A stretch of 54,498 nucleotides of DNA, taken from contig JAIVJM010000183.1 of assembly GCA_020199995.1 (NCBI GenBank), positions 1 through 54,498 on the forward strand. The letters are read 5' to 3'. Shown here in pieces: positions 36,640 through 45,038 of the stretch. Made by a program: the position numbers and the translations under genes. This DNA comes from Acidobacteriota bacterium. GTDB lineage: Bacteria > Acidobacteriota > Blastocatellia > Pyrinomonadales > Pyrinomonadaceae. Under the pieces are notes generated by a model. That model searched no databases. It was given only the letters and a program-made list of their open reading frames with translations, and was not told the DNA's origin. Numbering within the stretch: the stretch's first letter is position 1; each line of letters begins with the position of its first letter.

Positions 36640-37734
36640 CTATTCCGTGAGCGTGACGTGGATGGAGTCTCTGGTGTCGCTCGCGTTGCTCGACGCGGCC
36701 TTGCCCACTTCGCGGGACTGCTCGGCCCGGAAGCCGTTGCCGGTTTCCGCCGGAGCCGTCTTCGACTCGTTGACGTAGGTGAGCCAGGGGCCGGGCGCGG
36801 GACGCTCGCCGGAGGTGATGCCGAAGAAGACCTTCTGGATGCGCTCGGTGACGGGGCCGCGTTTGGCCTCGCCGATCTGGATGCGGTCAACTGAGCGGAT
36901 GGGCGTCACCTCGGCGGCGGTGCCGGTGAAGAAGAGCTCGTCGGCGAGGTAGAGAGCGGCGCGCTGGATGGCCGACTCGACGAGCGGGATTTCCAGCTCG
37001 CGGCAAATCTGGATGACGCTGTCGCGCGTGATGCCCGGCAATATCGAAGAGGCGAGCGGCGGCGTCACGACCTTGCCGTCGTGGACGAGGAAGATGTTCT
37101 CGCCCGACCCCTCGGAGACGTAGCCGCGGTCGTCGAGCGCGATGCCCTCGGCGTAGCCGTTCGTGAGGGCCTCCATCTTGATGAGCTGCGAGTTCATGTA
37201 GTTCGCGCCTGCCTTCGCCATCGCGGGCATCGAGTTCGGCGTGAGGCGCTGCCACGACGAGACGCACACATCCACGCCCTGCTCGATGGCCGCCTCGCCG
37301 AGGTACTTGCCCCAGTCCCACGCGCCGATGTAGCAGGTCATCGGGTTCGGGAACGGGTTGACGCCAAAGGCCGGGTGCTCTTCATCGAGGCTCCGGAACA
37401 TGATCGGTCGCAGATAGCACTGCTGGAGGCCGCTGCGCGCGACCAGCTCGACCGCCGCGCCGCACAGCTCGTCGAGCTGGCGCGGATGCTCCATACGGTA
37501 AATCTTGGCGGAGTTGAGGAGCCGCTGCATGTGCTCGCGGAGGCGGAAGACGGCGGGGCCGCGCTGCGTCTTGTAACAGCGGATGCCCTCGAAGACGCTC
37601 GAGCCGTAATGCAGGACGTGCGACATGACGTGGACGCGCGCATCATTCCACTCGATGAACTGCCCGTCGTGCCAAACCTCTTTGGCGATGGTCGGCGTCT
37701 TAACATCCTTCTTTCTCACGTCGTCTGCAAACAT
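36640..37734 (-). CDS. ilvE: Branched-chain amino acid aminotransferase
   Basis: 364 residues of fold-type IV aminotransferase, PLP dependent, which interconverts Leu, Ile and Val with their 2-oxo acids. It shows YGSSVFEGIRCYKT, the PLP Lys in AMAKAGANYMNS (about 173), EGSGENIFLVHDGKV and FFTGTAAEVTPIRSVD. The length and order match IlvE. A C-terminal tail of about 30 residues (AETGNGFRAEQSREVGKAAS) extends past the usual end and is likely disordered. The ATG follows AAGGAG. The gene stands alone between terminators and a divergent dipeptidase gene. Confidence 0.94.
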   Translation of the reverse strand: MFADDVRKKDVKTPTIAKEVWHDGQFIEWNDARVHVMSHVLHYGSSVFEGIRCYKTQRGPAVFRLREHMQRLLNSAKIYRMEHPRQLDELCGAAVELVARSGLQQCYLRPIMFRSLDEEHPAFGVNPFPNPMTCYIGAWDWGKYLGEAAIEQGVDVCVSSWQRLTPNSMPAMAKAGANYMNSQLIKMEALTNGYAEGIALDDRGYVSEGSGENIFLVHDGKVVTPPLASSILPGITRDSVIQICRELEIPLVESAIQRAALYLADELFFTGTAAEVTPIRSVDRIQIGEAKRGPVTERIQKVFFGITSGERPAPGPWLTYVNESKTAPAETGNGFRAEQSREVGKAASSNASDTRDSIHVTLTE

Positions 37735-38079
37735 CTCTTACGGCTCCTTAAGATTATTATTTCGAGTTCACAATGCTCACATTTTATCGAGGGGCGGACT
37801 TTCGGTCTGTCGCTTGAGCTGCAAGGCTCGGAGGAAACGCTGGCAAAAGTTTGATGTGCCCTGGGTTGTTTCGCGCGTTTTACTAAGGTAAGCGACGATA
37901 CATTAAACCCGAGGCGCTTGGCAAGGCGGCGTCTTGCGGCGCGTGAGAGGGCGCGCGGCGCGGCGATTTCGCGCCCGCGCGCGCGCCGCCGACGCTTGCT
38001 TCTTCCCTCCGGCGCAAAGTACCATCCACGCGTCTTTCAACATGATTCGGCGGGTGCGGCCCGATAGATTTTCCACCAC
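37735..38079. other. Divergent intergenic region, ilvE / dipeptidase
   Basis: About 345 bases with AT-rich islands (37740-37790 and 37890-37910). AAGGAG of ilvE lies at 37743-37749. No promoter matching both elements, no hairpin and no gene could be supported. Confidence 0.4.
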
Positions 38080-39387
38080 ATGAAGCGCCTGACAAAGGTC
38101 TCGGTCGTGGCCTTCGCGGCATCCGTCGCGCTCACCGCCGCACTGCCCCTCGAAGGTTGTCGCATGCCTCAAAACGTCCGGAAAGCTCCGACGCCCGGCG
38201 CGAGTCCGGGCGCGGAAGATAAAGCCGCCGCCGCCGACTCCCGCGCCGCCGCAGACCCTCTCGCCGTTCACCGCGCCGCCGTCGCCGTTGACATGCACGC
38301 CGACACCGTGCAGTTCATCATTGACGACGGCGCGGACATCAACCGGCGGCTGACGACGACGCACCTCGACGCCGTGCGGATGAAAGAGGGCGGCCTCGAC
38401 GCGCAGTTCTTCTCCGTCTGGGTCGAGCCGGAGACTTACGGCCTCAAGGGCGCAAGGGCGGTCGCGCGCGCCGACGAGCAGGTCGCCGCCGTCCGCGCGC
38501 TCGCCGAGCGCCACCCCGAGACGTGGACGCTCGCCACCTCGGCGGCTGACATCCGCCGGGCCAAAGAAGAAGGAAAGCTCGCGGCGCTCCTCGGGTTGGA
38601 GGGCGGCTACGCGATAGACGAAAAGATCGAGAACGTCGAACGCTTCTACCGGATGGGCGTGCGCTACCTGACGCCGACGTGGACGGCGAGCACGAGTTGG
38701 GCGGGCTCTTCGGGCGACACGGAGGGGCAGACGCGCGGCCTCGACGATTTCGGTCGCCGGGTCATCCGCGAGATGAATCGTTTGGGGATGCTGGTGGACG
38801 TCTCGCACGTCTCGGACAAGACCTTTCAGGACATCGTCGAGACTTCGTCGCGGCCCGTCATCGCCACGCACTCGAACGCGCGCGCCATCGCCGACGTCCC
38901 GCGCAACCTCACGGACGAGCAGATTCGCGCGCTCGCCGCGAAGGGCGGCGTCGTCTGCGTCGTTTTTTACCCGGCCTTCGTCGAGCCGGGCTGGCGCGAG
39001 CTGAAAGAGCGCGTGGACGCCGAGATCGCCCCGCTCGTCCGCGAGGCGGGGCGGCGCGCCGTGGAGGGACGCGGCTCGTTCAGGCGCATCGCGCGCGACC
39101 GCGTGCGCGAGCGCGAATACCTGAAGCGCCTGCCCGCCGTCCCGCTCGCGCGCCTCGTTGACCACATTGATCACATCGTCCGCCTCGTCGGCGTCCGATA
39201 CGTCGGCCTCGGCTCCGACTTCGACGGCATCCAAGCCACGCCGCGCGACCTCTCGTCGGTGGCCGATCTGCCGAACCTCACGGCGGAACTTTTGCGCAGA
39301 GGGTATAGTGAGCAGGATGTCCACCACATTCTCGGCGGCAACATCCTCCGCGTGATGGAAGAAGTTGAGCGAGGAACAGGCCGTTGA
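38080..39387 (+). CDS. Membrane dipeptidase (peptidase M19), probable lipoprotein
   Basis: 435 residues. A leader with PLEGCRM may be a lipobox, followed by an Ala-rich spacer. The M19 domain (about 60-435) shows the zinc ligands in VDMHADT (about 70), a Glu in LLGLEGGYAI, and His in VDVSHVSD and ATHSNARAI, plus GSDFDG. Members hydrolyse dipeptides, some with D-amino acids, and some act on beta-lactams. An exported role in peptide or cell-wall turnover is likely. The next gene's TTG overlaps its stop (TTGA), which suggests co-transcription. Confidence 0.92.
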   Translation: MKRLTKVSVVAFAASVALTAALPLEGCRMPQNVRKAPTPGASPGAEDKAAAADSRAAADPLAVHRAAVAVDMHADTVQFIIDDGADINRRLTTTHLDAVRMKEGGLDAQFFSVWVEPETYGLKGARAVARADEQVAAVRALAERHPETWTLATSAADIRRAKEEGKLAALLGLEGGYAIDEKIENVERFYRMGVRYLTPTWTASTSWAGSSGDTEGQTRGLDDFGRRVIREMNRLGMLVDVSHVSDKTFQDIVETSSRPVIATHSNARAIADVPRNLTDEQIRALAAKGGVVCVVFYPAFVEPGWRELKERVDAEIAPLVREAGRRAVEGRGSFRRIARDRVREREYLKRLPAVPLARLVDHIDHIVRLVGVRYVGLGSDFDGIQATPRDLSSVADLPNLTAELLRRGYSEQDVHHILGGNILRVMEEVERGTGR

Positions 39388-39776
39388 GCACTTCACAGGG
39401 GAGCACTTTGATTCCGGACACCGCCGCCGTCGCTCAAACCAGCAGTCGCGCCTCGTGCGACGAGGCCGGGGGCGCGGCGCGGCAGTTTCCCCGCATCGGA
39501 TTTCACGCGCCGATTGCGGGGGGGTTGCAGAACGCTCTGCTGAAGGCGAAAGAGCGCGGCTGCGAGACGGTGCAAATCTTTTCGCGCAACCCGCGCGGCT
39601 GGAAGGCGCGCGCGCTCACTGAAGAGGAGGCCGAAACCTTCAGGCGCGTCCGCGACGAGTTGGGCATCCACCCCGTCGTCATCCACGCCAACTACCTCAT
39701 CAACCTCGCCGTGCTCCGCTCTTTCACGCGCCGCGGCACACACGGAGAAAGTGAAGCATGCTCGACATCCAACTGA
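39384..39776 (+). pseudogene. nfo: Endonuclease IV, truncated after about 80 conserved residues
   Basis: The first 130 residues read from a TTG overlapping the dipeptidase stop. Residues about 37-110 match the start of endonuclease IV (apurinic/apyrimidinic endonuclease): RIGFHAPIAGGLQNALLKAK, VQIFSRNPRGWKARALTEEE, PVVIHANYLINLA. At about 39711 the match stops and a short unrelated tail (VLRSFTRRGTHGES) runs into the start of the GntR gene. The zinc and catalytic residues of the remaining 200 are missing, so this product cannot be active. A deletion or misassembly brought the GntR gene next to it. Confidence 0.75.
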
Positions 39777-40018
39777 AAGACTCTTCCGAAGGCCCCGTCT
39801 ACCTCCAGCTCCGTCAACAGCTCGAGGCCCGCATCCGCGACAAACAACTTCAGCCGGGCGAAACGCTCCCCTCGCCCGCCGCGCTCGCGCAGAAGCTCTC
39901 CGTGGACAGGGGCGAAGTCCAGCGCGCCTACTTCGAACTCGAACACTTCGGGCTGGTCTCGAAAACGTCGAGCAAGGATTTCCTCGGCAAGGAGAAAGTT
40001 TCCTACACGGTCAAATAA
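39758..40018 (+). CDS. Short GntR-family transcription regulator, DNA-binding domain only
   Basis: 86 residues. The winged helix of the GntR family is complete: YLQLRQQLEARIRDKQLQPG, LPSPAALAQKLSVDRGEVQRAYFELEHFGLV. No effector domain follows; only a short tail ends the protein. The ATG is close to the broken nfo gene. A perfect 10-bp palindrome 106 bases downstream of its stop is a candidate operator, suggesting control of the following small gene. The family usually represses. Confidence 0.82.
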   Translation: MLDIQLKDSSEGPVYLQLRQQLEARIRDKQLQPGETLPSPAALAQKLSVDRGEVQRAYFELEHFGLVSKTSSKDFLGKEKVSYTVK

Positions 40019-40123
40019 ATTCACCTCCGAACCGGCAATCATCTTCGCCACAAGCAGTTACTGTGTTGTGACCTTGTCAGACATTTGTTATTGTCCTCCT
40101 GATTTTCTTCACACCTTACCCTC

Positions 40124-40147
40124 CTATCTGTGTTGTCACACAGATAG
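40124..40147. promoter_or_regulatory. Perfect palindrome, candidate GntR operator
   Basis: CTATCTGTGT pairs exactly with ACACAGATAG over a 4-base loop. It lies 46 bases before the next gene's ATG, just upstream of an AT-rich stretch with TATATT (40168-40173), a candidate -10. It has no T-run, so an operator is more likely than a terminator. Confidence 0.5.
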
Positions 40148-40193
40148 CCTCGGTTCTCGTTAAATATTATATTCATACTAAAAGGAGCCAGTC

Positions 40194-40457
40194 ATGAGCG
40201 TAGACAACAAGCAGCACGTAGACACGGATTCTACGGAGTTCAAAAAAGGGGTTGAAGCCGGTCTAAATTCCGCAGAGGACACAAAGAACTGGAAAGCCGG
40301 TAATGAATTGGGGCAGGAACTGAAAGAAGAAGGCGAGACTAAAGAGCCGTCTGATGAAAACCCGGCCGATGAAGCTTCGACCCCGCTTTTTTTGAAGGAT
40401 GGCCCCGAAGGGCACATGGGAAATGCTCAAGACGAGAAGGACGAGATGGAAGAATAG
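40194..40457 (+). CDS. Small acidic protein of unknown function
   Basis: 87 residues, rich in Glu, Asp, Lys and Asn (AEDTKNWKAGNELGQELKEE, NAQDEKDEMEE), with no hydrophobic core and no recognised family; it looks largely disordered or helical. It has a strong ribosome site (AAAGGAG, 6 bases before ATG). Its base use is more A-rich than its neighbours. The palindrome and GntR gene just upstream suggest it is controlled by that regulator. Confidence 0.7.
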   Translation: MSVDNKQHVDTDSTEFKKGVEAGLNSAEDTKNWKAGNELGQELKEEGETKEPSDENPADEASTPLFLKDGPEGHMGNAQDEKDEMEE

Positions 40458-40911
40458 CTCCGACGTTTGATAGTTATCAACCACCCTCCGCCTTGAGCCT
40501 CACGAGAGAACTGCTCGGAAGTGCCTCGCCGGAATGATTGATGAGATGAACGCGGATAATTTTTAGCGGACAGGCCGGGAAGTGTATTTGTCAGTGCACA
40601 TCCCGCGCCGCGACCGTAGACAAAAATCATTCGGCTAGGCTAACATCTGGAAACCTTACCGAGAGCGGGGGGCGTTTCAGGTTTCGATATGACGATACGT
40701 TTCCGACATCCCGTCAAACTCCTCCTTACGGTGCCGCCCCGCGGCGACCGCGCCTGAGGGCGCGCGTCCAGCCGGCCCGTGGTGCGGCGACACTTCCGAC
40801 CGAGAACCATCAAACATCTGAATTACGTGTGACCGGCGGCGGGGCTTGAGAAAGCTTTGCGCGGGCTGGTAGTGTTGACCTTCGAGGTCAAGGAGAGGGT
40901 TTTTCAAGATC
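40458..40911. other. leuS: Intergenic region ahead of leuS
   Basis: About 450 bases without an open gene. Near its end is a perfect 7-bp hairpin (TTGACCT-TCG-AGGTCAA, 40875-40891) that ends where the leuS AGGAG site begins. No T-box or other leader element was recognised. Confidence 0.45.
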
Positions 40912-43458
40912 ATGGACGAAAAATATTTTCCCGAGAAAATAGAGGAGAAGTGGCAGCGCCACTGGGAGCAGACACGCGCCTTCGAGGCCGAGCCGGACGC
41001 GGCGCGCGAGAAGCATTTTTACTGTCTGGAGATGTTGCCCTACCCTTCCGGCTTCCTGCACATGGGGCACGTCCGCAACTACTCCATCGGCGATGCGCTG
41101 GCGTGGTACAAGCGCCTCCGGGGCTTCAACGTCCTGCACCCCATCGGCTGGGACAGCTTCGGACAGCCCGCCGAGCAGGCCGCCATCAAGCGCGGCGTCA
41201 TGCCGCGCGAGTGGACTGAGGCGAACATCGAGCACATGCGCGGGCAATTAAAGCGCATGGGCGTGAGCTACGACTGGCGGCGCGAGATCGCCGCGCACCG
41301 GCCCGAATACTACAAGTGGGATCAGTGGTTCTTCCTGAAGATGCTGGAACGGGGGCTCATCTACCGCAAGCGCTCGCCCGTCAACTGGTGCCCGAAGGAA
41401 GAGACCGTTCTGTCGAACGAGCAGTCGTCGGGCGGCATCTGCTGGCGCTGCGGCGCTGCGGTCGAGAAGCGCGAACTGGAGCAGTGGTTCGCGCGCACGA
41501 CCGATTACGCCGAACAATTACTCGAAGACATGAAGCAGATCGAAGGAGGCTGGCCCGAGCGCGTGCTGACGATGCAGCGCAACTGGATCGGCAAGAGCGA
41601 GGGGGCCTACGTCGAGTTCCCCGTCAAGGACACGGACGAGCGCGTCCGCGTCTTCACGACGCGCATTGACACGATCTACGGCGCGACCGCCGTCGTGCTC
41701 TCGCCCGATCATCCGCTGCTGCGCCACTCGCCCCTCAAGGAGGATGTCGAGCGCTTCGCCGAACGCGTGAGCGCCGCGCGCATGAGCGCCGCGAAGGCTC
41801 CGGGCGAGGAGGAAGAAAAAGAAGGCATCAACACGGGACTCTTCGCCCTGAACCCTTTCAGCGGCGAGCAGATTCCGGTGTGGGCGGCCAACTACGTCCT
41901 CTCGGAGTACGGCACGGGCGCGGTGATGAGCGTCCCCGCGCACGACGCGCGCGACTTCGAGTTCGCGCAGAAATATAGCTTGACTATCCGGCGCGTCGTC
42001 GAGCGCATCTCGCACGAGCAGGAGTCCGTCCCGCACGACCCCGATGTCGAAGACCAGTCGGTCGCGATGCCGCACGCTTTCACCGACTATGGCATCGTCG
42101 TCAATTCGGGCGAGTGGGGCGGCAAGCTCTCGGCTGACGCGCAGCGCGAGATGGCCGCGTTCGCCAAAGCGAGTGGCTTCGGCGAGCCCGCCGTGACCTA
42201 CCGTCTGCGCGACTGGGGCATCTCGCGCCAGCGCTTCTGGGGCGCGCCCATCCCCGTCATCTACTGCGACGCGTGCGGCATCGTGCCCGTCCCTGAAAAA
42301 GACCTGCCGGTGGTTCTGCCCGAGCAGGCCGACCTGACGGGCGCGGGGCAGTCGCCGCTGGCGGGCGTGCCCGAATTCGTCAACGCCGCGTGCCCGAAGT
42401 GCGGCGCGGCGGCGCGGCGCGAGACCGACACGATGGACACGTTCGTGGACTCTTCGTGGTACTTCTTCCGCTACTGCGACCCGCAGAATACAGAGATGCC
42501 GTTCGACCCCGCGAAGGTCGCGTACTGGACGCCGGTTGACCACTACATCGGCGGCATCGAGCACGCCGTCATGCACCTGCTCTACACGCGCTTCTGGACG
42601 AAGATGATGCGCGACATCGGTCTCGTCACGTTCGACGAGCCGGTCAGGAAGCTGTTGACGCAGGGGATGGTGACGAACGTCGTCGAGGCGACGGGCGAGT
42701 GGAAGGCGATGTCGAAATCCTTAGGCAACGGCGTTGACCCGGACCAGATGATCGAGGCTTACGGGGCCGACGCCGTGCGTCTCTTCGTCCTCTTCGCCGC
42801 GCCGCCCGAGAACGAGCTGCGCTGGTCCGAGAGCGGCATTGACGGCGCGGTGCGCTTCCTGCGCCGCGTCTACAACTTCGTCTATCGCTGGCGCGAGGCG
42901 CTCAAGGACGCACCCGCCGCCGCGCCCGCCGCCGCGGAATTTTCCGAAGGCGCGCGCGCCTTGCGCCACGAGACGCACCGCGCGATTGCACGCATCACGG
43001 ACGACTTCGAGCGCCTGCACCTGAATACCAGCGTCGCGGCGCTGATGGAGTTGTCGAACGCGCTCGGCGACTTCGACGCGGCGCCGGAGAGCGCCGGGCC
43101 CGCGGAACTATTCGCCGTGCGCGAGGCGCTGGAGGCGCTGACCTTGATGCTCGCGCCCTACACGCCGCACGCCGCCGAGGAGCTGTGGGAGGGCTTGGGG
43201 CACGAGGGCGGCATCCTTCTGAGCGGCGCGTCGTGGCCGCGCGCGGACGAACAACTGGCCCGCAAAGAGGAGTTGGAAATTCCCGTGCAGGTCAACGGCA
43301 AGCTGCGCGGGCGGATGTTGATGAGCGCCGCGGCCTCGGAGGAGCAGATGCGCGCGGCGGCGCTCGCCGACGAGAAGGTGCGCGCGTGGGTCGAGGGCAA
43401 GCAGGTCGTCAAGACAATCGTCATCCCCGGACGTCTCGTCAACATCGTCGTGAGGTGA
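40912..43458 (+). CDS. leuS: Leucyl-tRNA synthetase
   Basis: 848 residues, class I aminoacyl-tRNA synthetase charging tRNA-Leu. The HIGH signature reads HMGH in GFLHMGHVRNYSIGD (about 49), the KMSKS signature reads AMSKS in WKAMSKSLGNGVDPD (about 600). Between them lies the CP1 editing domain, and a Cys-rich segment (CDACG...CPKCGAA, about 453-500) suggests a zinc-binding module. The C-terminal region contains anticodon-binding helices and a leucine-specific tail. Length and order are normal. AGGAG lies about 16 bases before the ATG. It is followed by a strong terminator. Confidence 0.97.
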   Translation: MDEKYFPEKIEEKWQRHWEQTRAFEAEPDAAREKHFYCLEMLPYPSGFLHMGHVRNYSIGDALAWYKRLRGFNVLHPIGWDSFGQPAEQAAIKRGVMPREWTEANIEHMRGQLKRMGVSYDWRREIAAHRPEYYKWDQWFFLKMLERGLIYRKRSPVNWCPKEETVLSNEQSSGGICWRCGAAVEKRELEQWFARTTDYAEQLLEDMKQIEGGWPERVLTMQRNWIGKSEGAYVEFPVKDTDERVRVFTTRIDTIYGATAVVLSPDHPLLRHSPLKEDVERFAERVSAARMSAAKAPGEEEEKEGINTGLFALNPFSGEQIPVWAANYVLSEYGTGAVMSVPAHDARDFEFAQKYSLTIRRVVERISHEQESVPHDPDVEDQSVAMPHAFTDYGIVVNSGEWGGKLSADAQREMAAFAKASGFGEPAVTYRLRDWGISRQRFWGAPIPVIYCDACGIVPVPEKDLPVVLPEQADLTGAGQSPLAGVPEFVNAACPKCGAAARRETDTMDTFVDSSWYFFRYCDPQNTEMPFDPAKVAYWTPVDHYIGGIEHAVMHLLYTRFWTKMMRDIGLVTFDEPVRKLLTQGMVTNVVEATGEWKAMSKSLGNGVDPDQMIEAYGADAVRLFVLFAAPPENELRWSESGIDGAVRFLRRVYNFVYRWREALKDAPAAAPAAAEFSEGARALRHETHRAIARITDDFERLHLNTSVAALMELSNALGDFDAAPESAGPAELFAVREALEALTLMLAPYTPHAAEELWEGLGHEGGILLSGASWPRADEQLARKEELEIPVQVNGKLRGRMLMSAAASEEQMRAAALADEKVRAWVEGKQVVKTIVIPGRLVNIVVR

Positions 43459-43469
43459 AGGACATAGAG

Positions 43470-43514
43470 ATTGAAGAAGAGCGGCGCGAAACATTCGAGC
43501 CGCTCTTCTTCAAT
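43470..43514 (+). terminator. Perfect 16-bp hairpin after leuS
   Basis: ATTGAAGAAGAGCGGC pairs exactly with 43499-43514 over a 13-base loop and is followed by ACTTTG. It ends leuS before the phosphodiesterase gene. Confidence 0.7.
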
Positions 43515-43520
43515 TACTTT

Positions 43521-43538
43521 GCGGGGGCCGGCCCCCGC
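43521..43538. repeat. GC palindrome related to the nested repeats
   Basis: GCGGGGGCCGGCCCCCGC is perfectly self-complementary. Its ends resemble the outer arms of the elements at 3930 and 11803, but lack the centre. It follows the leuS terminator. Confidence 0.4.
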
Positions 43539-43577
43539 TCCGACGAATCACTTCTCCATCTCTCTTTCGCACGTCCC

Positions 43578-44019
43578 ATGAAAACACGAACGCCAACGCG
43601 CCGTGCCGCCGTCATCGTCGCTTTCGCTCTCTACATCGCACTGGCACTCGCAGGCTTTGCTCCCTCGCAAGGCGAGGCGAAGAATTCTTCATCGCTCAGC
43701 CCTCAGTCCTCAACCCTTCGCGCTCGGCGCGTCATCGTCATCTCGCTCGACGGGCTCGACGCGCGCTATCTCAGCCGCGCCGACGAGTTCGGGCTGCGGA
43801 TTCCGGCGCTGCGCCGACTGATGGCGACGGGCGTGACGGCGCGCGGCGGGGTCGTCTCGGTCTACCCGTCGCTCACGTACCCCGCGCACACGACGTTGGT
43901 GACGGGCGCGCGGCCCCTTCGCCACGGCATCTTCGGCAACGAGGTCTTCGACCCCGCCGACCCGCAGTCGCGCCGGGGCCTCTGGTTCGCGCGCGCGATC
44001 CGCGCCGAGACGTTGTGGG
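43578..44019 (+). CDS. Alkaline-phosphatase-superfamily phosphodiesterase, N-terminal part
   Basis: About 147 residues. A signal peptide (AAVIVAFALYIALALAGF) precedes VIVISLDGLDARYLSRAD (metal Asp, about 54) and the nucleophile Thr region YPSLTYPAHTTLVTGARP. This is the start of a type I phosphodiesterase/nucleotide pyrophosphatase domain. In family members a stretch that includes a second metal site lies between here and the next entry; it appears lost at the break near 44020. The protein should be exported. Confidence 0.78.
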
Positions 44020-44896
44020 AACGAACGCGAGGCCCGCGGAGCTCGCCGCCGAGATCGCCACGCGCGACCGCGAGTTGTACGCGCACGTCAACGCCGACGA
44101 GCAGGACGACATGCGGACGCGCTTCGCCGAGCACATCATCCGCGAGAAGCGTCCGCGCCTGATGCTCGTCCACCTCTTCGACCTCGACCACTTCCAGCAC
44201 GACTACGGCCCTCTGACGAAAGAGGCCTTCGCGATGCTCGAGAAGACGGACGGCTACGTCGGGCGCATCCTCGACGCCTCGGCGCGCGCGGGCACGCTTC
44301 CGGAGACGGCGGTCTTCATCGTCAGCGACCACGGCTTCCGCCCCGTCCGCAAACTGATTCACCCCGGCGCGATTCTCGCGCGGGCGGGACTCATCAAAGT
44401 GAGCGAGGGCAAGGACGCGAAGGGCAACGCGCGCGCCTTCGTCGAGGAATGGGACGCGTGGGCTTACCTCACCAACGGGTCTTGCTCGATCATGCTCCGG
44501 CGCGGCGGGCGCAGCCCCGCCAAGCTGCGCGAGGTGCGGGCCGCGCTGAATGATTTTCTGAGGCGTGAAGGCCCCGTCTTCAGCGTGCTCGAAGCGAAGG
44601 AAGTGCGGCGGCGCGGCGCGGACCCCGGCGCGGCCCTGATGCTCGAAGGGGCGGAAGGGTATGGCTTCGGCGGCAATCTGACGGGCGAGGCACTGACCGA
44701 CAACAAGCAGCGCGGCGCGCACGGCTACCTTCCGATGACTCCCGATTACCGCGCATCACTCATCGCTTCCGGCGCGAGCGTCGCGCGCCGCGGCGACCTC
44801 GGCACGGTTCGCATGACCGACATCGGCCCGACCATCGCGCGCGCGCTCTCGCTCTCGCTGCGCGACGCGGAAGGCAAACCACTCAGACTTCGCTGA
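44020..44896 (+). CDS. Alkaline-phosphatase-superfamily phosphodiesterase, C-terminal part
   Basis: About 291 residues continuing the previous gene in another frame. It shows the metal sites HLFDLDHFQHDYGP and VFIVSDHGFRPV, and HGYLPMTPDYRASL near the end, where the third His of the family usually lies. The reading frame starts in the middle of the fold (ELAAEIATRDRELYAHVNAD). It probably hydrolyses phosphodiesters or nucleotide pyrophosphates in the periplasm. It is followed by a perfect 23-bp hairpin. Confidence 0.78.
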
Positions 44897-44914
44897 GAGA
44901 GTCTGAAACCCCTT

Positions 44915-44967
44915 AGGCGGAAGGCGGATTGGAAGAGACAAACTCTCTTCCAATCCGCCTTCCGCCT
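44915..44967 (+). terminator. Perfect 23-bp hairpin after phosphodiesterase gene
   Basis: The left arm begins AGGCGGAAGGCGGATTGGAA and pairs exactly with 44945-44967 across a 7-base loop, followed by a T/C-rich tail. It ends the plus-strand gene before the convergent lamin-tail gene. Confidence 0.8.
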
Positions 44968-44999
44968 TCTTCCACCTTCCGCATTTCTCTGATGCGGGT

Positions 45000-45029
45000 G
45001 GGCCGCCTGTGCGCGTGCACAGGCGGCCC
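45000..45029 (-). terminator. 13-bp GC hairpin after the lamin-tail gene
   Basis: GGGCCGCCTGTGC pairs exactly with 45017-45029 over a 4-base loop. It lies just after the minus-strand stop. It has no clear T-run, so its role as terminator is inferred from position. Confidence 0.5.
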
Positions 45030-45038
45030 ATGCTTGCC

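Noticed and set aside
37903-39396. A 497-residue open frame antisense to the dipeptidase
   Set aside because: The dipeptidase frame holds the metal ligands; the antisense has no family signal.
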